Shown here one piece after another: positions 24,987-33,290 of a stretch of 64,000 bases of DNA. The stretch's first letter is position 1, and the number at the start of each line of letters is the position of its first letter. Position numbers and translations under genes: made by a program. This DNA comes from Actinomycetota bacterium (lineage in GTDB: Bacteria; Actinomycetota; Acidimicrobiia; IMCC26256; PALSA-610), in NCBI GenBank assembly GCA_005779395.1, contig SXJP01000021.1:62001-126000 (forward strand), given 5' to 3'. Below the pieces are notes generated by a model, which searched no databases, had not been told where the DNA came from, and saw only the letters and a program-made list of their open reading frames with translations.

Positions 24987-25924
24987 TGAGCGTGCTTGTA
25001 GCGACCGAACCGCGATTGCGCCCGCAGCGCACCGACTGGGCTGGCCTCGCATTTGCCATGGCTTTGCTCTTGTGTCTGCTTACGTGTTTCGCATTCTTGG
25101 CGGCCTTGCTCAGCCAGGTATTTGCTGACGGTTGGGGAACGCTCGCAGATCGTGGCACAGAATTCCTCACCTCAGAGCTCTCGACATCGCCACGTCGGTC
25201 CGGTGTTGCCCAAGCGATCAAAGGGTCACTGCTATTAGCTGGATTCGTCGCTGTAGTCGCATTTCCTCTCGGGATTGCAACTGCTGTGTATCTAGAGGAG
25301 TACGCAAAAAACACGCGGGTCACTCGACTAATGCGACTCAATATCCGCAACCTTGCTGGCGTTCCATCGGTTGTCTACGGGCTACTCGGGCTCACTGTTT
25401 TCGTTCAACTACTCGGCACCGACATGGCGGGCGGCGAAGGCATCACGGGCGGTCGTAGCCTCCTCGCCGGAGGCCTGACACTCTCGATCCTTGTGTTGCC
25501 TGTAGTCATCATCACTGCGTCTGAGTCGCTCGCAGCAGTGCCATCTGTACTGCGCGAAGGTGCCTACGGACTCGGCGCCACACAGTGGGAGGTTGTGCGC
25601 ACCGTTGCGGTTCCGAACGCAATCCCAGGCATACTCACCGGCACCGTTCTCGCGCTCTCTCGCGCTTTGGGTGAGACAGCGCCACTAATTCTCACCGGAG
25701 CGTTCCTCGGAAACTTCTTTAGGACCCCGGATCAGTCCGTAATCGAAACCTTCAGAGGCGACTACACAGCGTTACCGATGGTGATCTACAACTGGGCCGG
25801 CGAAGCCAAGAAGGAATTCAAGCTCGAGTTGGCTCCGGCAGCGATCATCGTCCTTCTTGCGATCACTCTGTTGTGCAACGCTGGCGCGGTAATCCTTCGG
25901 ACACGCTTCGAGCGATCCGAGTAG
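24986..25924 (+). CDS. pstA: Phosphate ABC transporter permease PstA
   Basis: 312 residues from a GTG start overlapping the pstC stop. About six membrane helices and the PstA coupling loop LAAVPSVLREGAYGLGATQWEVVRT followed by LSRALGETAPLILTGAF. It completes the plus-strand part of the transporter. The usual following pstB is absent here because pstB lies on the other strand upstream of phoU. Confidence 0.96.
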   Translation: MSVLVATEPRLRPQRTDWAGLAFAMALLLCLLTCFAFLAALLSQVFADGWGTLADRGTEFLTSELSTSPRRSGVAQAIKGSLLLAGFVAVVAFPLGIATAVYLEEYAKNTRVTRLMRLNIRNLAGVPSVVYGLLGLTVFVQLLGTDMAGGEGITGGRSLLAGGLTLSILVLPVVIITASESLAAVPSVLREGAYGLGATQWEVVRTVAVPNAIPGILTGTVLALSRALGETAPLILTGAFLGNFFRTPDQSVIETFRGDYTALPMVIYNWAGEAKKEFKLELAPAAIIVLLAITLLCNAGAVILRTRFERSE

Positions 25925-25936
25925 GCGAACGGTTGC

Positions 25937-26212
25937 TCAGACTTCGGTCTCGTCGTAGCCGAGGTCCCATTCGAGGATGAGGTGCTCGCGCTCTGCATCG
26001 CGCGTGACACGCTCGCGGTTGCGGCGAAACTGCGGATCGTGCGGCGGCAAGAGTTGCAAACGGGCCTCGACTCGTTCGCCGAACTCACGGATCGTGTGGT
26101 TGTCACCGAAAATACGCACAACATCCCAATGAGGCGCTACTGGACCGAGGTATACGACCTTGACATGCCCAACTGGTGGAATCTCTTGTAATGCTTCGGG
26201 GTTAATCGACAT
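25937..26212 (-). CDS. Small conserved-looking protein of unknown function
   Basis: 91 residues, ATG at 26212 with AGGAG a few bases upstream. It begins MSINPEALQEIPPVGHVKVV and ends with the acidic HLILEWDLGYDETEV. No membrane segment, no cysteine motif, no family recognised. The charged, ordered composition and good ribosome site argue for a real gene. It is convergent with pstA (12 bases apart) and lies downstream of htrA behind an 87-bp gap holding a palindrome and a direct repeat. Confidence 0.7.
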   Translation of the reverse strand: MSINPEALQEIPPVGHVKVVYLGPVAPHWDVVRIFGDNHTIREFGERVEARLQLLPPHDPQFRRNRERVTRDAEREHLILEWDLGYDETEV

Positions 26213-26245
26213 CCGTCGGTCTCCTATTTGGCCCTTTAAGTTCTT

Positions 26246-26283
26246 GTTCGGCCGAACGGCCCACGTGAGGCTACCCGTGAGGC
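26246..26283. promoter_or_regulatory. Palindrome plus direct repeat in the gap between htrA and the 91-residue gene
   Basis: GTTCGGCCGAAC at 26246-26257 is a perfect 12-bp palindrome. CGTGAGGC occurs at 26264-26271 and again at 26276-26283, exactly 12 bp apart. Both sit in the 87-bp gap upstream of the 91-residue gene (minus strand). They may be operator sites, or the palindrome may mark the end of the htrA transcript; no T-run follows it. Confidence 0.35.
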
Positions 26284-26299
26284 AGCAGTTTCGTCCGGC

Positions 26300-27496
26300 T
26301 CACGCGTCGTTCTTGGGGCGACGCCCGAGCTTGACTGTGATTACGACATCGGTCCGGTCACGTTCGATTCCGATCTCAATTTCTTCGCCTACGTGCCTGC
26401 TACGAATTTCGCGCAGCAAAGCTTCGCGTCCATCTGCCGTTTCGCCATCAACTGCTAGGACAACATCTCCCACGCGCAGCCCGGCAGACTCTGCAGCACT
26501 GCCCGCAACAATTTCAGTAATGCGGGCTCCATCTGCAGTTCGAAGGTCTTTGGATTCTGCAATCTGTGGCGTGACCGATTCGGTTTCGACTCCAAGGAAC
26601 GCGATCTGGGGTTCTTCGCCAGCGCGCAGAGCTTCTATGACTGGCCGTGCTGAAGAAATCGAAATCGCGAACCCGACCCCACTTGCTTCGTCGGGATTGG
26701 CGATAGCCGTGTTGATTCCAATCACTTCGCCATGCGTGTTCATAAGCGGGCCCCCAGAGTTACCAGGATTGATGGCGGCGTCAGTCTGGATCACGGCGAC
26801 GAGGTGGGAATCACCGATGTCAAGGGTCCTGTCTAGAGCGCTGACTATCCCAGTGGTTACCGACAACTCACCCGCGAGGCCGAGAGCGTTGCCTACCGCA
26901 ATTACCCCGTCGCCGACTTGGGTGGTAGGCGGATCGCTGTCGCCGAGAGTCAGCGCAGGTAGGCCTCTGCGATCAATCTTTATCACGGCTAGATCATTGA
27001 ACGGGTCTGCACCAAGAAGTTCAGCTTGTTCAACATCGCCGTCAGACAAAGTCACGGCGATATCGGTGGCGCCAGCAGCGACATGGGCGTTTGTGACGAT
27101 CACGCCGTCGCTCCCAACGATGAATCCGGTGCCTTCACCCCCACCAGCATCGCCGCGGATCGTCACCCGAACGATCCCAGGACGTACCCGGGCGAGCAGC
27201 CCCCGAAGGTCGGTTTCGGCTAGCGACAGCGGTTTGGTGCCAGTATGCGCGAGCGTCCCTAGCGTGACATCGGAGATCGGACCCGAGGAGTCTGCTAGGT
27301 CGCCGTCGAATACTCCAGCAGCGCTTGCCGCTACGACAACTAATACAGCGACCAAGCCACCCGCGATGCCCCCAAAGACACCCGCGCGCATTGGGCTACC
27401 TCGGCGTTCACGCTTCGTTCGTGAAGGCGGCGGTGGTACCGGAGGGAACCAGCTTCCGTCTGCGCCGATGTAGGGATTTTCTGCACTGTCTGTCAT
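26300..27496 (-). CDS. HtrA/Do-like membrane-anchored serine protease with PDZ domain
   Basis: 398 residues from the ATG at 27496 (AAGGAC upstream); an upstream in-frame start at 27529 would add 11 residues without a ribosome site. A Pro-rich cytoplasmic leader, one membrane helix (about 38-60), a trypsin-like domain with His138 (VTNAHVAAG), Asp168 (NDLAVIKID) and Ser247 (INPGNSGGP), and a C-terminal PDZ domain (SAAESAGLRVGDVVLAVDG). The triad is complete. It acts in extracytoplasmic protein quality control. tatA lies upstream in the same direction. Confidence 0.95.
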   Translation of the reverse strand: MTDSAENPYIGADGSWFPPVPPPPSRTKRERRGSPMRAGVFGGIAGGLVAVLVVVAASAAGVFDGDLADSSGPISDVTLGTLAHTGTKPLSLAETDLRGLLARVRPGIVRVTIRGDAGGGEGTGFIVGSDGVIVTNAHVAAGATDIAVTLSDGDVEQAELLGADPFNDLAVIKIDRRGLPALTLGDSDPPTTQVGDGVIAVGNALGLAGELSVTTGIVSALDRTLDIGDSHLVAVIQTDAAINPGNSGGPLMNTHGEVIGINTAIANPDEASGVGFAISISSARPVIEALRAGEEPQIAFLGVETESVTPQIAESKDLRTADGARITEIVAGSAAESAGLRVGDVVLAVDGETADGREALLREIRSRHVGEEIEIGIERDRTDVVITVKLGRRPKNDA

Positions 27497-27564
27497 GAAG
27501 TCCTTGCCTAGAAAAGCTCTGTACCTCATCGTCTGGCGCAGCGATTGACGTAGGGAAGAGCGCG

Positions 27565-27589
27565 CTCAGTTCGGATAATACGGACTCAG
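27565..27589 (-). promoter_or_regulatory. Imperfect 25-bp palindrome upstream of htrA
   Basis: Between tatA and htrA, the segment beginning CTCAGTTCGGAT and ending ATACGGACTCAG pairs at 9 of 12 positions around a central A. An ATAATA (TATTAT toward htrA) lies in the middle and could be a -10. It may be an operator for htrA; no -35 at ideal spacing is visible, so this is tentative. Confidence 0.3.
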
Positions 27590-27599
27590 CGTAGGGCAA

Positions 27600-27800
27600 T
27601 TAGGGAGTGTCGGCGGGGGGTGTCGCTGGAGCCTCGGGACTGGCAGACGCTGCTGGCTTGGCTTCTTCTTCGGCGCCTAGCTTCACGCCCTTCTTAAATT
27701 CCGTAGATGCCTGGCCAACCGACCTAGCAAGCTTCGGGAGTTGCGAACCCCCGAACAGCACCACAATGACTCCAATGACGATCCACATTTCAGTACCCAT
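27600..27800 (-). CDS. tatA: Twin-arginine translocase subunit TatA
   Basis: 66 residues: one N-terminal membrane helix (WIVIGVIVVLFGG), the hinge SQLPKLARSVGQ, an amphipathic helix (FKKGVKLGAEEE) and an Ala/Pro-rich tail. This is the TatA/E architecture; TatA oligomers form the pore for folded Tat substrates. A GGAAGG ribosome site precedes the ATG. The PhoX-like protein at 44.8-46.1 kb bears a twin-arginine leader and is a likely client. Confidence 0.93.
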   Translation of the reverse strand: MGTEMWIVIGVIVVLFGGSQLPKLARSVGQASTEFKKGVKLGAEEEAKPAASASPEAPATPPADTP

Positions 27801-27863
27801 AACTTCACCTTCCTCGGAACAACAATTTTGAGAATACCGCTATCGCACGCTCACGGCGAAGAG

Positions 27864-28850
27864 TCATCGACAACACTGTCTGAGCATCTCTAGATCGTCG
27901 ATAGCCGTCGCTTGAAAAGGTAGCGCTCCAAAGCAGCAAATAATTTCAGCCACTCCTAGCGACTCCCATTCGGCTATGGCTTCGGTAACTTGTCCTACCG
28001 TCCCAACGAGTCTTCCCTCACGCCAGGCTTCTAAAGTTTGACCGCTCATCACGCCTTCTGGCGTACTAGCGACGAGACGGTCGAAGCGCTTCGCGAGGTC
28101 GACTTCGCTTTCACCGATCAGCGTGTAAAGCCCAATACTGCGAGTGACGGTCGCCGGGTCCCTCGCTTCTATATCACATGCGCGTTCAAGCGCCGTGAGG
28201 CGGTCACGGTAGGCATCTGGCGTGATCGCCCAACAGGTATTCCAACCATCGGCATGACGGGCAACTAGCCGGAGCAGCCGATCGCCGCGACCGCCTACAA
28301 ATACCGGAGGCCTCGGCGATTGGAGGCACGCTGGAAGTAACTCAGCGCCATTGACTGAATAATGCTCACCCTGAAAGTTGACGGCCTCGCCTTGCAGCAG
28401 GCGACAGATGATCTCGAGCGACTCATTCAACCGATCTATGCGTTCACCTGGCGACGGCAGCGTCGTACCGATAGCCCTGTAGTCGGGCGCGTACCAGCCC
28501 GCCCCTAAACCGACATCTAGGCGCCCGTCGCTTATCCGGTCGAGCGTCGCTAGAGACTTGGCAAGTACTGCCGGCGGCCGTAACGCCTCATGTAATACGA
28601 GAGTTCCGAGACGGACTCTGGTTGTGAGCCGCGACAGTGCTCCGAGCGTTGTGATCGGTTCATAGAGACCTGAATTTTCCGACGATCCCCCGTACTTGCC
28701 AATGTCCCAACGAACGTGATCTGACAGCCAAACAGAGTCGAGCCCGAAGCGTTCTGCCGCCTGTGCCCACTCGACGATTGTCTCGAACTGCAGCGGGTCT
28801 TCGCCCGCGACCGAAACGTCATATTGCGGTAGCGCTAATCCAAATCGCAT
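27864..28850 (-). CDS. LLM-class (luciferase-like) flavin/F420-dependent oxidoreductase
   Basis: 328 residues from the ATG at 28850 (MRFGLALPQYD, the usual family beginning); an earlier frame opening would add 42 basic residues that do not fit. A TIM barrel of the bacterial-luciferase superfamily: FGLDSVWLSDHV, a conserved VGLGAGWYAPDYRAIG loop, SPRPPVFVGGRGDRLLRLVARHADGWN. The pattern resembles the Rv1855c-type F420-dependent group. The substrate is unknown. Use of F420 is inferred from family. It is head-to-head with the formimidoyltransferase-like gene. Confidence 0.85.
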   Translation of the reverse strand: MRFGLALPQYDVSVAGEDPLQFETIVEWAQAAERFGLDSVWLSDHVRWDIGKYGGSSENSGLYEPITTLGALSRLTTRVRLGTLVLHEALRPPAVLAKSLATLDRISDGRLDVGLGAGWYAPDYRAIGTTLPSPGERIDRLNESLEIICRLLQGEAVNFQGEHYSVNGAELLPACLQSPRPPVFVGGRGDRLLRLVARHADGWNTCWAITPDAYRDRLTALERACDIEARDPATVTRSIGLYTLIGESEVDLAKRFDRLVASTPEGVMSGQTLEAWREGRLVGTVGQVTEAIAEWESLGVAEIICCFGALPFQATAIDDLEMLRQCCR

Positions 28851-28897
28851 CCCGCCGACTGTACGCGCCGCGCGAACTCGCGCCGTATTCTCATGAG

Positions 28898-29800
28898 GTG
28901 CTCGAAAGCGTTGTAAACATCTCTGAAGGCCGCGACGAACACGTCCTCGCGACCCTCGCATCGGCCTGTGGGGCAACCTTGATCGACTGGCATGCCGACC
29001 GCGATCACAATCGCAGCGTGTTCACTCTTGCTGGCGCCCGAGACCACGACAGTGAGGCAGCGACTCGCGTACTAGCTCGAGCCGCCAGTCGACGAATCGA
29101 CATGACCACTCACCGCGGTGAGCATCCACGATTAGGTGCGGTCGACGTTGTGCCGTTCGTTGCATTAGGTACCACGCTCGCACACCGCGAAGCTGCGGTG
29201 GATGCCGCGCACAGCTTCGCTCGCTGGTGGTCGGAGACCTATGGCGTGCCGTGCTTCATGTACGACGAGGCAGACTCAGAAGGCAGAGATCTGCCAAGCG
29301 TGCGACGAACTGCGTTCAAGAGTCGGCGCCCCGACTACGGTCCGTCGCTAACGCATCACACGCTCGGCGCGACTGCAGTCGGCGCCCGCAAGCCCCTAAT
29401 TGCCGTGAACTGTTTACTTGTGACGAGTTCTCGAACCGTTGCGAATCAAATTGTTCTGAAGACCCGCGAAAGCAGTGGCGGGCTTCGGGCAGTTCGTGCT
29501 CTGTCTTTTTACCTCGCAGAAGCAGATCGCATGCAGGTCTCGATGAATCTCACCGACCTTGACGCCACAGGCTTGGAGCAAGCAGTGCTACACGTGCGGG
29601 AACTAGCGCGGGCCGCGTACACCGAAATTGCTGCAGTAGAGCTAGTCGGGCTCGCTCCGCGGGACGAACTCGAGCGGTGTTCCACTGAGTTCCTGCGCTG
29701 GGCCAAGATCCCCGACGATGCGTCTATCGAAGATCGAGTTGCCCAGGGTGGCTGGGTGGCCCGTTCGCAGTCGCGACCGAGCCACGATGCCGACTCTTAG
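28898..29800 (+). CDS. Glutamate formimidoyltransferase-like protein (FTCD N-terminal family)
   Basis: 300 residues from the GTG at 28898 (VLESVVNISEGRDE, matching the usual M-L-E-x-V-x-N-I-S-E-G start). Further family blocks are DRDHNRSVFTLAG, THRGEHPRLGAVDVVPFV and KPLIAVNCLLVT. The enzyme class moves the formimino group of N-formiminoglutamate to tetrahydrofolate in histidine breakdown. No other hut gene or cyclodeaminase domain is present, so a different one-carbon role is possible. It ends with a 4-base tail-to-tail overlap with the whiB gene. Confidence 0.88.
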   Translation: MLESVVNISEGRDEHVLATLASACGATLIDWHADRDHNRSVFTLAGARDHDSEAATRVLARAASRRIDMTTHRGEHPRLGAVDVVPFVALGTTLAHREAAVDAAHSFARWWSETYGVPCFMYDEADSEGRDLPSVRRTAFKSRRPDYGPSLTHHTLGATAVGARKPLIAVNCLLVTSSRTVANQIVLKTRESSGGLRAVRALSFYLAEADRMQVSMNLTDLDATGLEQAVLHVRELARAAYTEIAAVELVGLAPRDELERCSTEFLRWAKIPDDASIEDRVAQGGWVARSQSRPSHDADS

Positions 29801-30084
29801 GCCGATACGGCGCTACGGCGTGCGAGGGCACGTTGCCGGCGTAAGCGACGTCGCTCACGTTCGGACATGCCACCCCAGATGCCGAACTTCTCGCCATGTG
29901 CGAGGGCATACTCGAGACATTCGAGTTTTACCTCGCAGCCCGCACAAACCGCTTTGGCTTCCTTGGTCGAAGCCCCGCGCTCTGGGAAGAACAAGTCTGG
30001 GTCAACTCCGAGACAGTTTGATCGCTCTTGCCAATCACGGTCCTCTGAGTTGTCGAACATCATTTGGTCAGCTAGTTCGAACAC
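29797..30084 (-). CDS. WhiB-family [4Fe-4S] transcription factor
   Basis: 95 residues from a GTG start at 30084 (later ATGs at 30060 and 30057 are possible). The four cluster cysteines are C24, C47, C50 and C56 (C-x22-C-x2-C-x5-C), followed by the GIWGG turn (68-72) and a basic RERRRLRRQRALARR tail. The spacing and ECLEYAL motif resemble the WhiB2/WhiD branch, which governs septation in other actinobacteria; that placement is tentative. WhiB proteins exist only in Actinomycetota and their phages, a strong taxonomic marker. Confidence 0.95.
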   Translation of the reverse strand: MFELADQMMFDNSEDRDWQERSNCLGVDPDLFFPERGASTKEAKAVCAGCEVKLECLEYALAHGEKFGIWGGMSERERRRLRRQRALARRSAVSA

Positions 30085-30360
30085 CGGCGTTACCCCCTAA
30101 TTCCTATGTACTGAACGACCCCCAAGGAGATCCTTGTAGGCACCCTGGCAGCAAATACTGCCAGTGAAATTACATTGGTGTCATCTTGTCAGCAGTAAGG
30201 GGGAAAATGCAAGTGGAGATTTCGCTCTGACGGTACTTCGGCGACGAAATTCCCGCAATTGCCACGTTGAGCGCGAACTCTGGCACCGCGCTACCACTCA
30301 GCGTGAAGCACTAGTACACTTCGAGTCTGTCGAATACTTTGCAGGCGTGGGGCGTTGTGC
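30085..30360. other. 276-bp intergenic region with two inverted repeats
   Basis: The largest gene-free stretch in the window, between the whiB start and the divergent acyltransferase start. It contains CAAGGA-GA-TCCTTG (30123-30136) and a clean stem-loop CTGGCAG-caaata-CTGCCAG (30145-30164). No T-run follows, so neither looks like an intrinsic terminator. They may be operators or leader structures for whiB or the acyltransferase. I see no convincing coding frame in it. Confidence 0.6.
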
Positions 30361-32466
30361 ATGAACACCAGCACTAAGTCTTTTCGAGACACAGCAGTCC
30401 ATAAGCCACCAGGCTCGTCGATGGAGCGCGTCGGCTATTCCTACAGGCCCGCCCTCGACGGCATTCGCGCGATCGCAGTGGCGTCAGTGGTGGCCTATCA
30501 CCTCGACCCTGATGTCTTGAGTGGCGGCTTTCTTGGCGTCGACGTGTTCTTCGTACTTTCGGGTTATCTCATCGCTGGCTTACTTATCGCCGAGCGTGAA
30601 CGATTCGGTCGTATTGCCATAGGCGCATTCTGGGTTAGACGTGCCCGCAGGCTCTTGCCAGCCCTCGCAGGAATTGGAGTTGCGGTTGCCGCGTACGGCA
30701 AGTGGGGTGCACCCTCCGACACGCTCGACCGCCTTCGCTCGGACGCACTCGCAACGCTCGTTTATATAGCCAACTGGCGCTTCGCTTTCTCTCAGCAGAG
30801 CTATTTCGACACCACAACGGTCTTGTCTCCGCTCCGGCATACATGGTCACTCGCGATCGAAGAACAGTTCTACCTGCTGTTTCCGATTTTCGCGATCGCT
30901 TGTTTCATGACCAAGTGGCCGATCCGTGCTCTCGGTCTAACTAGCGCAATCACCGCCGTCGCTTCTGCAGGACTGATGGCAACGTTCGTGAACGATCGTG
31001 ATCCCTCATTCGTGTACTACGCCACACATACCCACGCCCAAGGATTACTCGTCGGCACAACGCTCGCGTGCTGGGCAAGCACCATGAAACCGTCTGGCAA
31101 AGCCATTGCGAGTCGAGCAATGCACGCAGCGGGATTTGGTGCAGTCGCTGCAGTCGCAGCTGGTGCCTTTCTAATTCGAGACTCGGACGACTTCATGTAC
31201 CGCGGCGGCTTTCTGCTCGTCGCCGTTGCGGTGGCTTTGCTGATCGCTGCAGCCGTTCGCCCAGGGCTTCTGCAAAGCCTCCTCTCGGTCTCGCCGCTGC
31301 GTTGGATTGGGCAACGTTCGTACGGCCTCTACCTATGGCACTGGCCAGCGATCATCGCCATCAACCCAGGCAATACTGACCTCGACTCTTGGCGCCTAGC
31401 CGCGTTGCGCCTTGTCGCCACGGTCGTTCCGGCCGCAGTTTCGTACCGGTTTATCGAGACACCTATTCGCAACGGCTCGTTTCGCGGTCGTCGCTTCACC
31501 CTGGCTTGTGGCGTCGCAGCGTTATCGCTCGGTGTAGCAGTCGCCGCTGGCACTGCTGGCGCAACTCGGCCTACCGCTTCCTTCGGGACGCTTCCGCCTG
31601 GCGCCTCACCACAGGTTCTTGTGACAGCAAGTAGCAACTCGAACGACACGTCTACGCACCAGACCGGCGCAGTTGAATCATCTGACCCTGCGACTTCTAG
31701 TTCCTCGGCACCGCACGAAAGTAGCCAGGCGACGAACGCTTCGCATCCACCGACAACTCAGCCCTCAAGCACAACCGCAGCACCATTCAACCCAAGCACA
31801 ATTGCGATCGTCGGCGATTCTGTTGCGTACTCCGCGCTCAAAGGAATTGTGGCGGAAGCCGAAGATGCGGGCACCGGGCTAGTCGCATGGACAGTGCCTG
31901 GATGCGGTATCGCCACAGCAACGGTTGCATATCCCAATGGCGACCTCGCTGCGTGGAGTCCCGACTGCTGGGATGCGATGGAAAAGGGTTTAATGAATCT
32001 GGTTTCAGATCACGACCCAGACCTAGTTGTCTGGTGGTCGAGTTGGGAAGCCTCCGACCGAGTCGTCGACGGCAAGCAACTCAAGTTCGGCACGCCCGAG
32101 TGGCGGCAAGATCTCGACACGGCGCTTGAAACTCGATGGCGGCAACTAACCGCCAATGGAGCGCGAATCCTTTTGGTAGACGCGTCACCGCACGCAGCAT
32201 CTCCAATTGCTGAGGCGTCTCTCGACGAAGACGGGCGTGTCGCAGGCCTACGGACACGCCTCAACGCACTCGTCGCACGCCATCGATCGACGACGAGGCT
32301 GATCAAGTTGTCGGACGTGCTCTGCCCGAACTGGGTGCCGTGCCCGCAAGAGATCGAAGGTCTTGTCCCGCGACCAAACGATGGCAGTCACTTCACCGAT
32401 GACACCGCACCTTGGATCGCCTCGAAACTCTGGCCTCTGCTCGAAGCCGCCTGGCTCCGTTTCTGA
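30361..32466 (+). CDS. Acyltransferase-3 (OafA/YrhL-like) with C-terminal SGNH domain
   Basis: About 701 residues from the ATG at 30361; a TTG at 30355 or the ATG at 30421 (MERVGYSYRPALDG) are alternatives, and the last fits family starts well. The N-terminal half has about ten membrane helices with LDGIRAIAVASVVAYHL, GVDVFFVLSGYLI and RRARRLLPAL, the acyltransferase-3 signatures. A Ser/Thr-rich linker joins an SGNH hydrolase-like domain: IVGDSVAY near residue 485 and a terminal D-x-x-H-like DGSHFTDD. Such proteins O-acetylate surface polysaccharides or peptidoglycan. Confidence 0.93.
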   Translation: MNTSTKSFRDTAVHKPPGSSMERVGYSYRPALDGIRAIAVASVVAYHLDPDVLSGGFLGVDVFFVLSGYLIAGLLIAERERFGRIAIGAFWVRRARRLLPALAGIGVAVAAYGKWGAPSDTLDRLRSDALATLVYIANWRFAFSQQSYFDTTTVLSPLRHTWSLAIEEQFYLLFPIFAIACFMTKWPIRALGLTSAITAVASAGLMATFVNDRDPSFVYYATHTHAQGLLVGTTLACWASTMKPSGKAIASRAMHAAGFGAVAAVAAGAFLIRDSDDFMYRGGFLLVAVAVALLIAAAVRPGLLQSLLSVSPLRWIGQRSYGLYLWHWPAIIAINPGNTDLDSWRLAALRLVATVVPAAVSYRFIETPIRNGSFRGRRFTLACGVAALSLGVAVAAGTAGATRPTASFGTLPPGASPQVLVTASSNSNDTSTHQTGAVESSDPATSSSSAPHESSQATNASHPPTTQPSSTTAAPFNPSTIAIVGDSVAYSALKGIVAEAEDAGTGLVAWTVPGCGIATATVAYPNGDLAAWSPDCWDAMEKGLMNLVSDHDPDLVVWWSSWEASDRVVDGKQLKFGTPEWRQDLDTALETRWRQLTANGARILLVDASPHAASPIAEASLDEDGRVAGLRTRLNALVARHRSTTRLIKLSDVLCPNWVPCPQEIEGLVPRPNDGSHFTDDTAPWIASKLWPLLEAAWLRF

Positions 32467-32482
32467 ACGACTTAGGTCCGCT

Positions 32483-32872
32483 TCAGAGGCGTGGCTCAAA
32501 GTTGAGCGCAGCTGAATTGATGCAATATCGCATACCGGTCGGTTGGGGTCCATCTTCGAACATGTGTCCTAAGTGTGCGTCGCATTTGTCGCAACGAACC
32601 TCGGTGCGCACGGTCCCATGACTCGTGTCCTTCGCTTCCTTAATTTCAGCGCCTGAAGCCGGCTGAAAGAAACTCGGCCATCCGCTACCCGACTCGTACT
32701 TGTTTTCACTGTCGAATAGAGATGCGCCGCAACACACGCAGACGTAGGCGCCAGCTTCGTGGTTGTCGTTGTATTCCCCGGTGAACGCACGCTCAGTGCC
32801 TGCCTGGCGCGTAACTCGGTATTGCTCGTCGGAGAGCCTGCCGCGCCATTCGTCTTCTGTGTTAGCTGTCAT
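32483..32872 (-). CDS. msrB: Peptide-methionine (R)-S-oxide reductase MsrB
   Basis: 129 residues from the ATG at 32872 (a TTG at 32881 is an alternative). Structural zinc is held by CVCC and CDKC, and the catalytic cysteine is in RYCINSAAL, following [16 protein letters not shown], the family signature. It repairs methionine-R-sulfoxide in oxidised proteins. It lies a few bases after the receiver-domain gene, probably cotranscribed, and is convergent with the acyltransferase. Confidence 0.96.
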   Translation of the reverse strand: MTANTEDEWRGRLSDEQYRVTRQAGTERAFTGEYNDNHEAGAYVCVCCGASLFDSENKYESGSGWPSFFQPASGAEIKEAKDTSHGTVRTEVRCDKCDAHLGHMFEDGPQPTGMRYCINSAALNFEPRL

Positions 32873-32883
32873 AAGAGCCAACT

Positions 32884-33216
32884 TTACGCGACGGCCAGAT
32901 CAGCCAAAAGCACGTCACCGACTTGTTGTACATCCTGCACCACCGCGAGTGCGCCGAGTCGAAGTGCACGCAATTCCGTCTTCGAGCTACCGACTACAAC
33001 TAGCTGCGGCCTCACTTCGAGTGAGCCGAGATTTGCCAACACGAACCATCCATCGATAGGCGCCCGTCCGACATCGACTACCACAACATCAAAGGCGTCG
33101 GCCTCGGCAACAGCAGTATCGCCGTGTTCGGTACTTCCGACAGTCCAACCGTCCATGCATTCGCGCAATTGCGCGACTAACAACTCATCATCATGAACAA
33201 TCAGCAACGTAGGCAT
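32884..33216 (-). CDS. Stand-alone receiver-domain protein, atypical
   Basis: 110 residues from the ATG at 33216, with GGAGA upstream. It has a CheY-like fold: the acidic pocket in [10 protein letters not shown], a probable phospho-acceptor Asp in [10 protein letters not shown] and a Ser in VVVGSSK. The conserved Lys-Pro pair near the C-terminus is replaced (ALAVVQDVQ), so signalling may be altered or phosphorylation-independent. There is no output domain and no kinase nearby. msrB follows directly. Confidence 0.7.
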   Translation of the reverse strand: MPTLLIVHDDELLVAQLRECMDGWTVGSTEHGDTAVAEADAFDVVVVDVGRAPIDGWFVLANLGSLEVRPQLVVVGSSKTELRALRLGALAVVQDVQQVGDVLLADLAVA

Positions 33217-33290
33217 CCGTGTCTCCGTGATATTGCCCCGCATCCTTGCGAAGAAATACTTATCGGCAACGGAAGTAGAAAGGTAAAACT

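Noticed and set aside
26160..27473. 437-residue plus-strand frame
   Set aside because: Lies antisense to the complete HtrA gene with all catalytic residues; Ser/Pro/Arg-rich composition is typical of a shadow frame.
30164..30364. 66-residue plus-strand frame before the acyltransferase
   Set aside because: GTG start inside the stem-loop, no ribosome site, atypical composition (Cys/His/Arg-rich); not supported.
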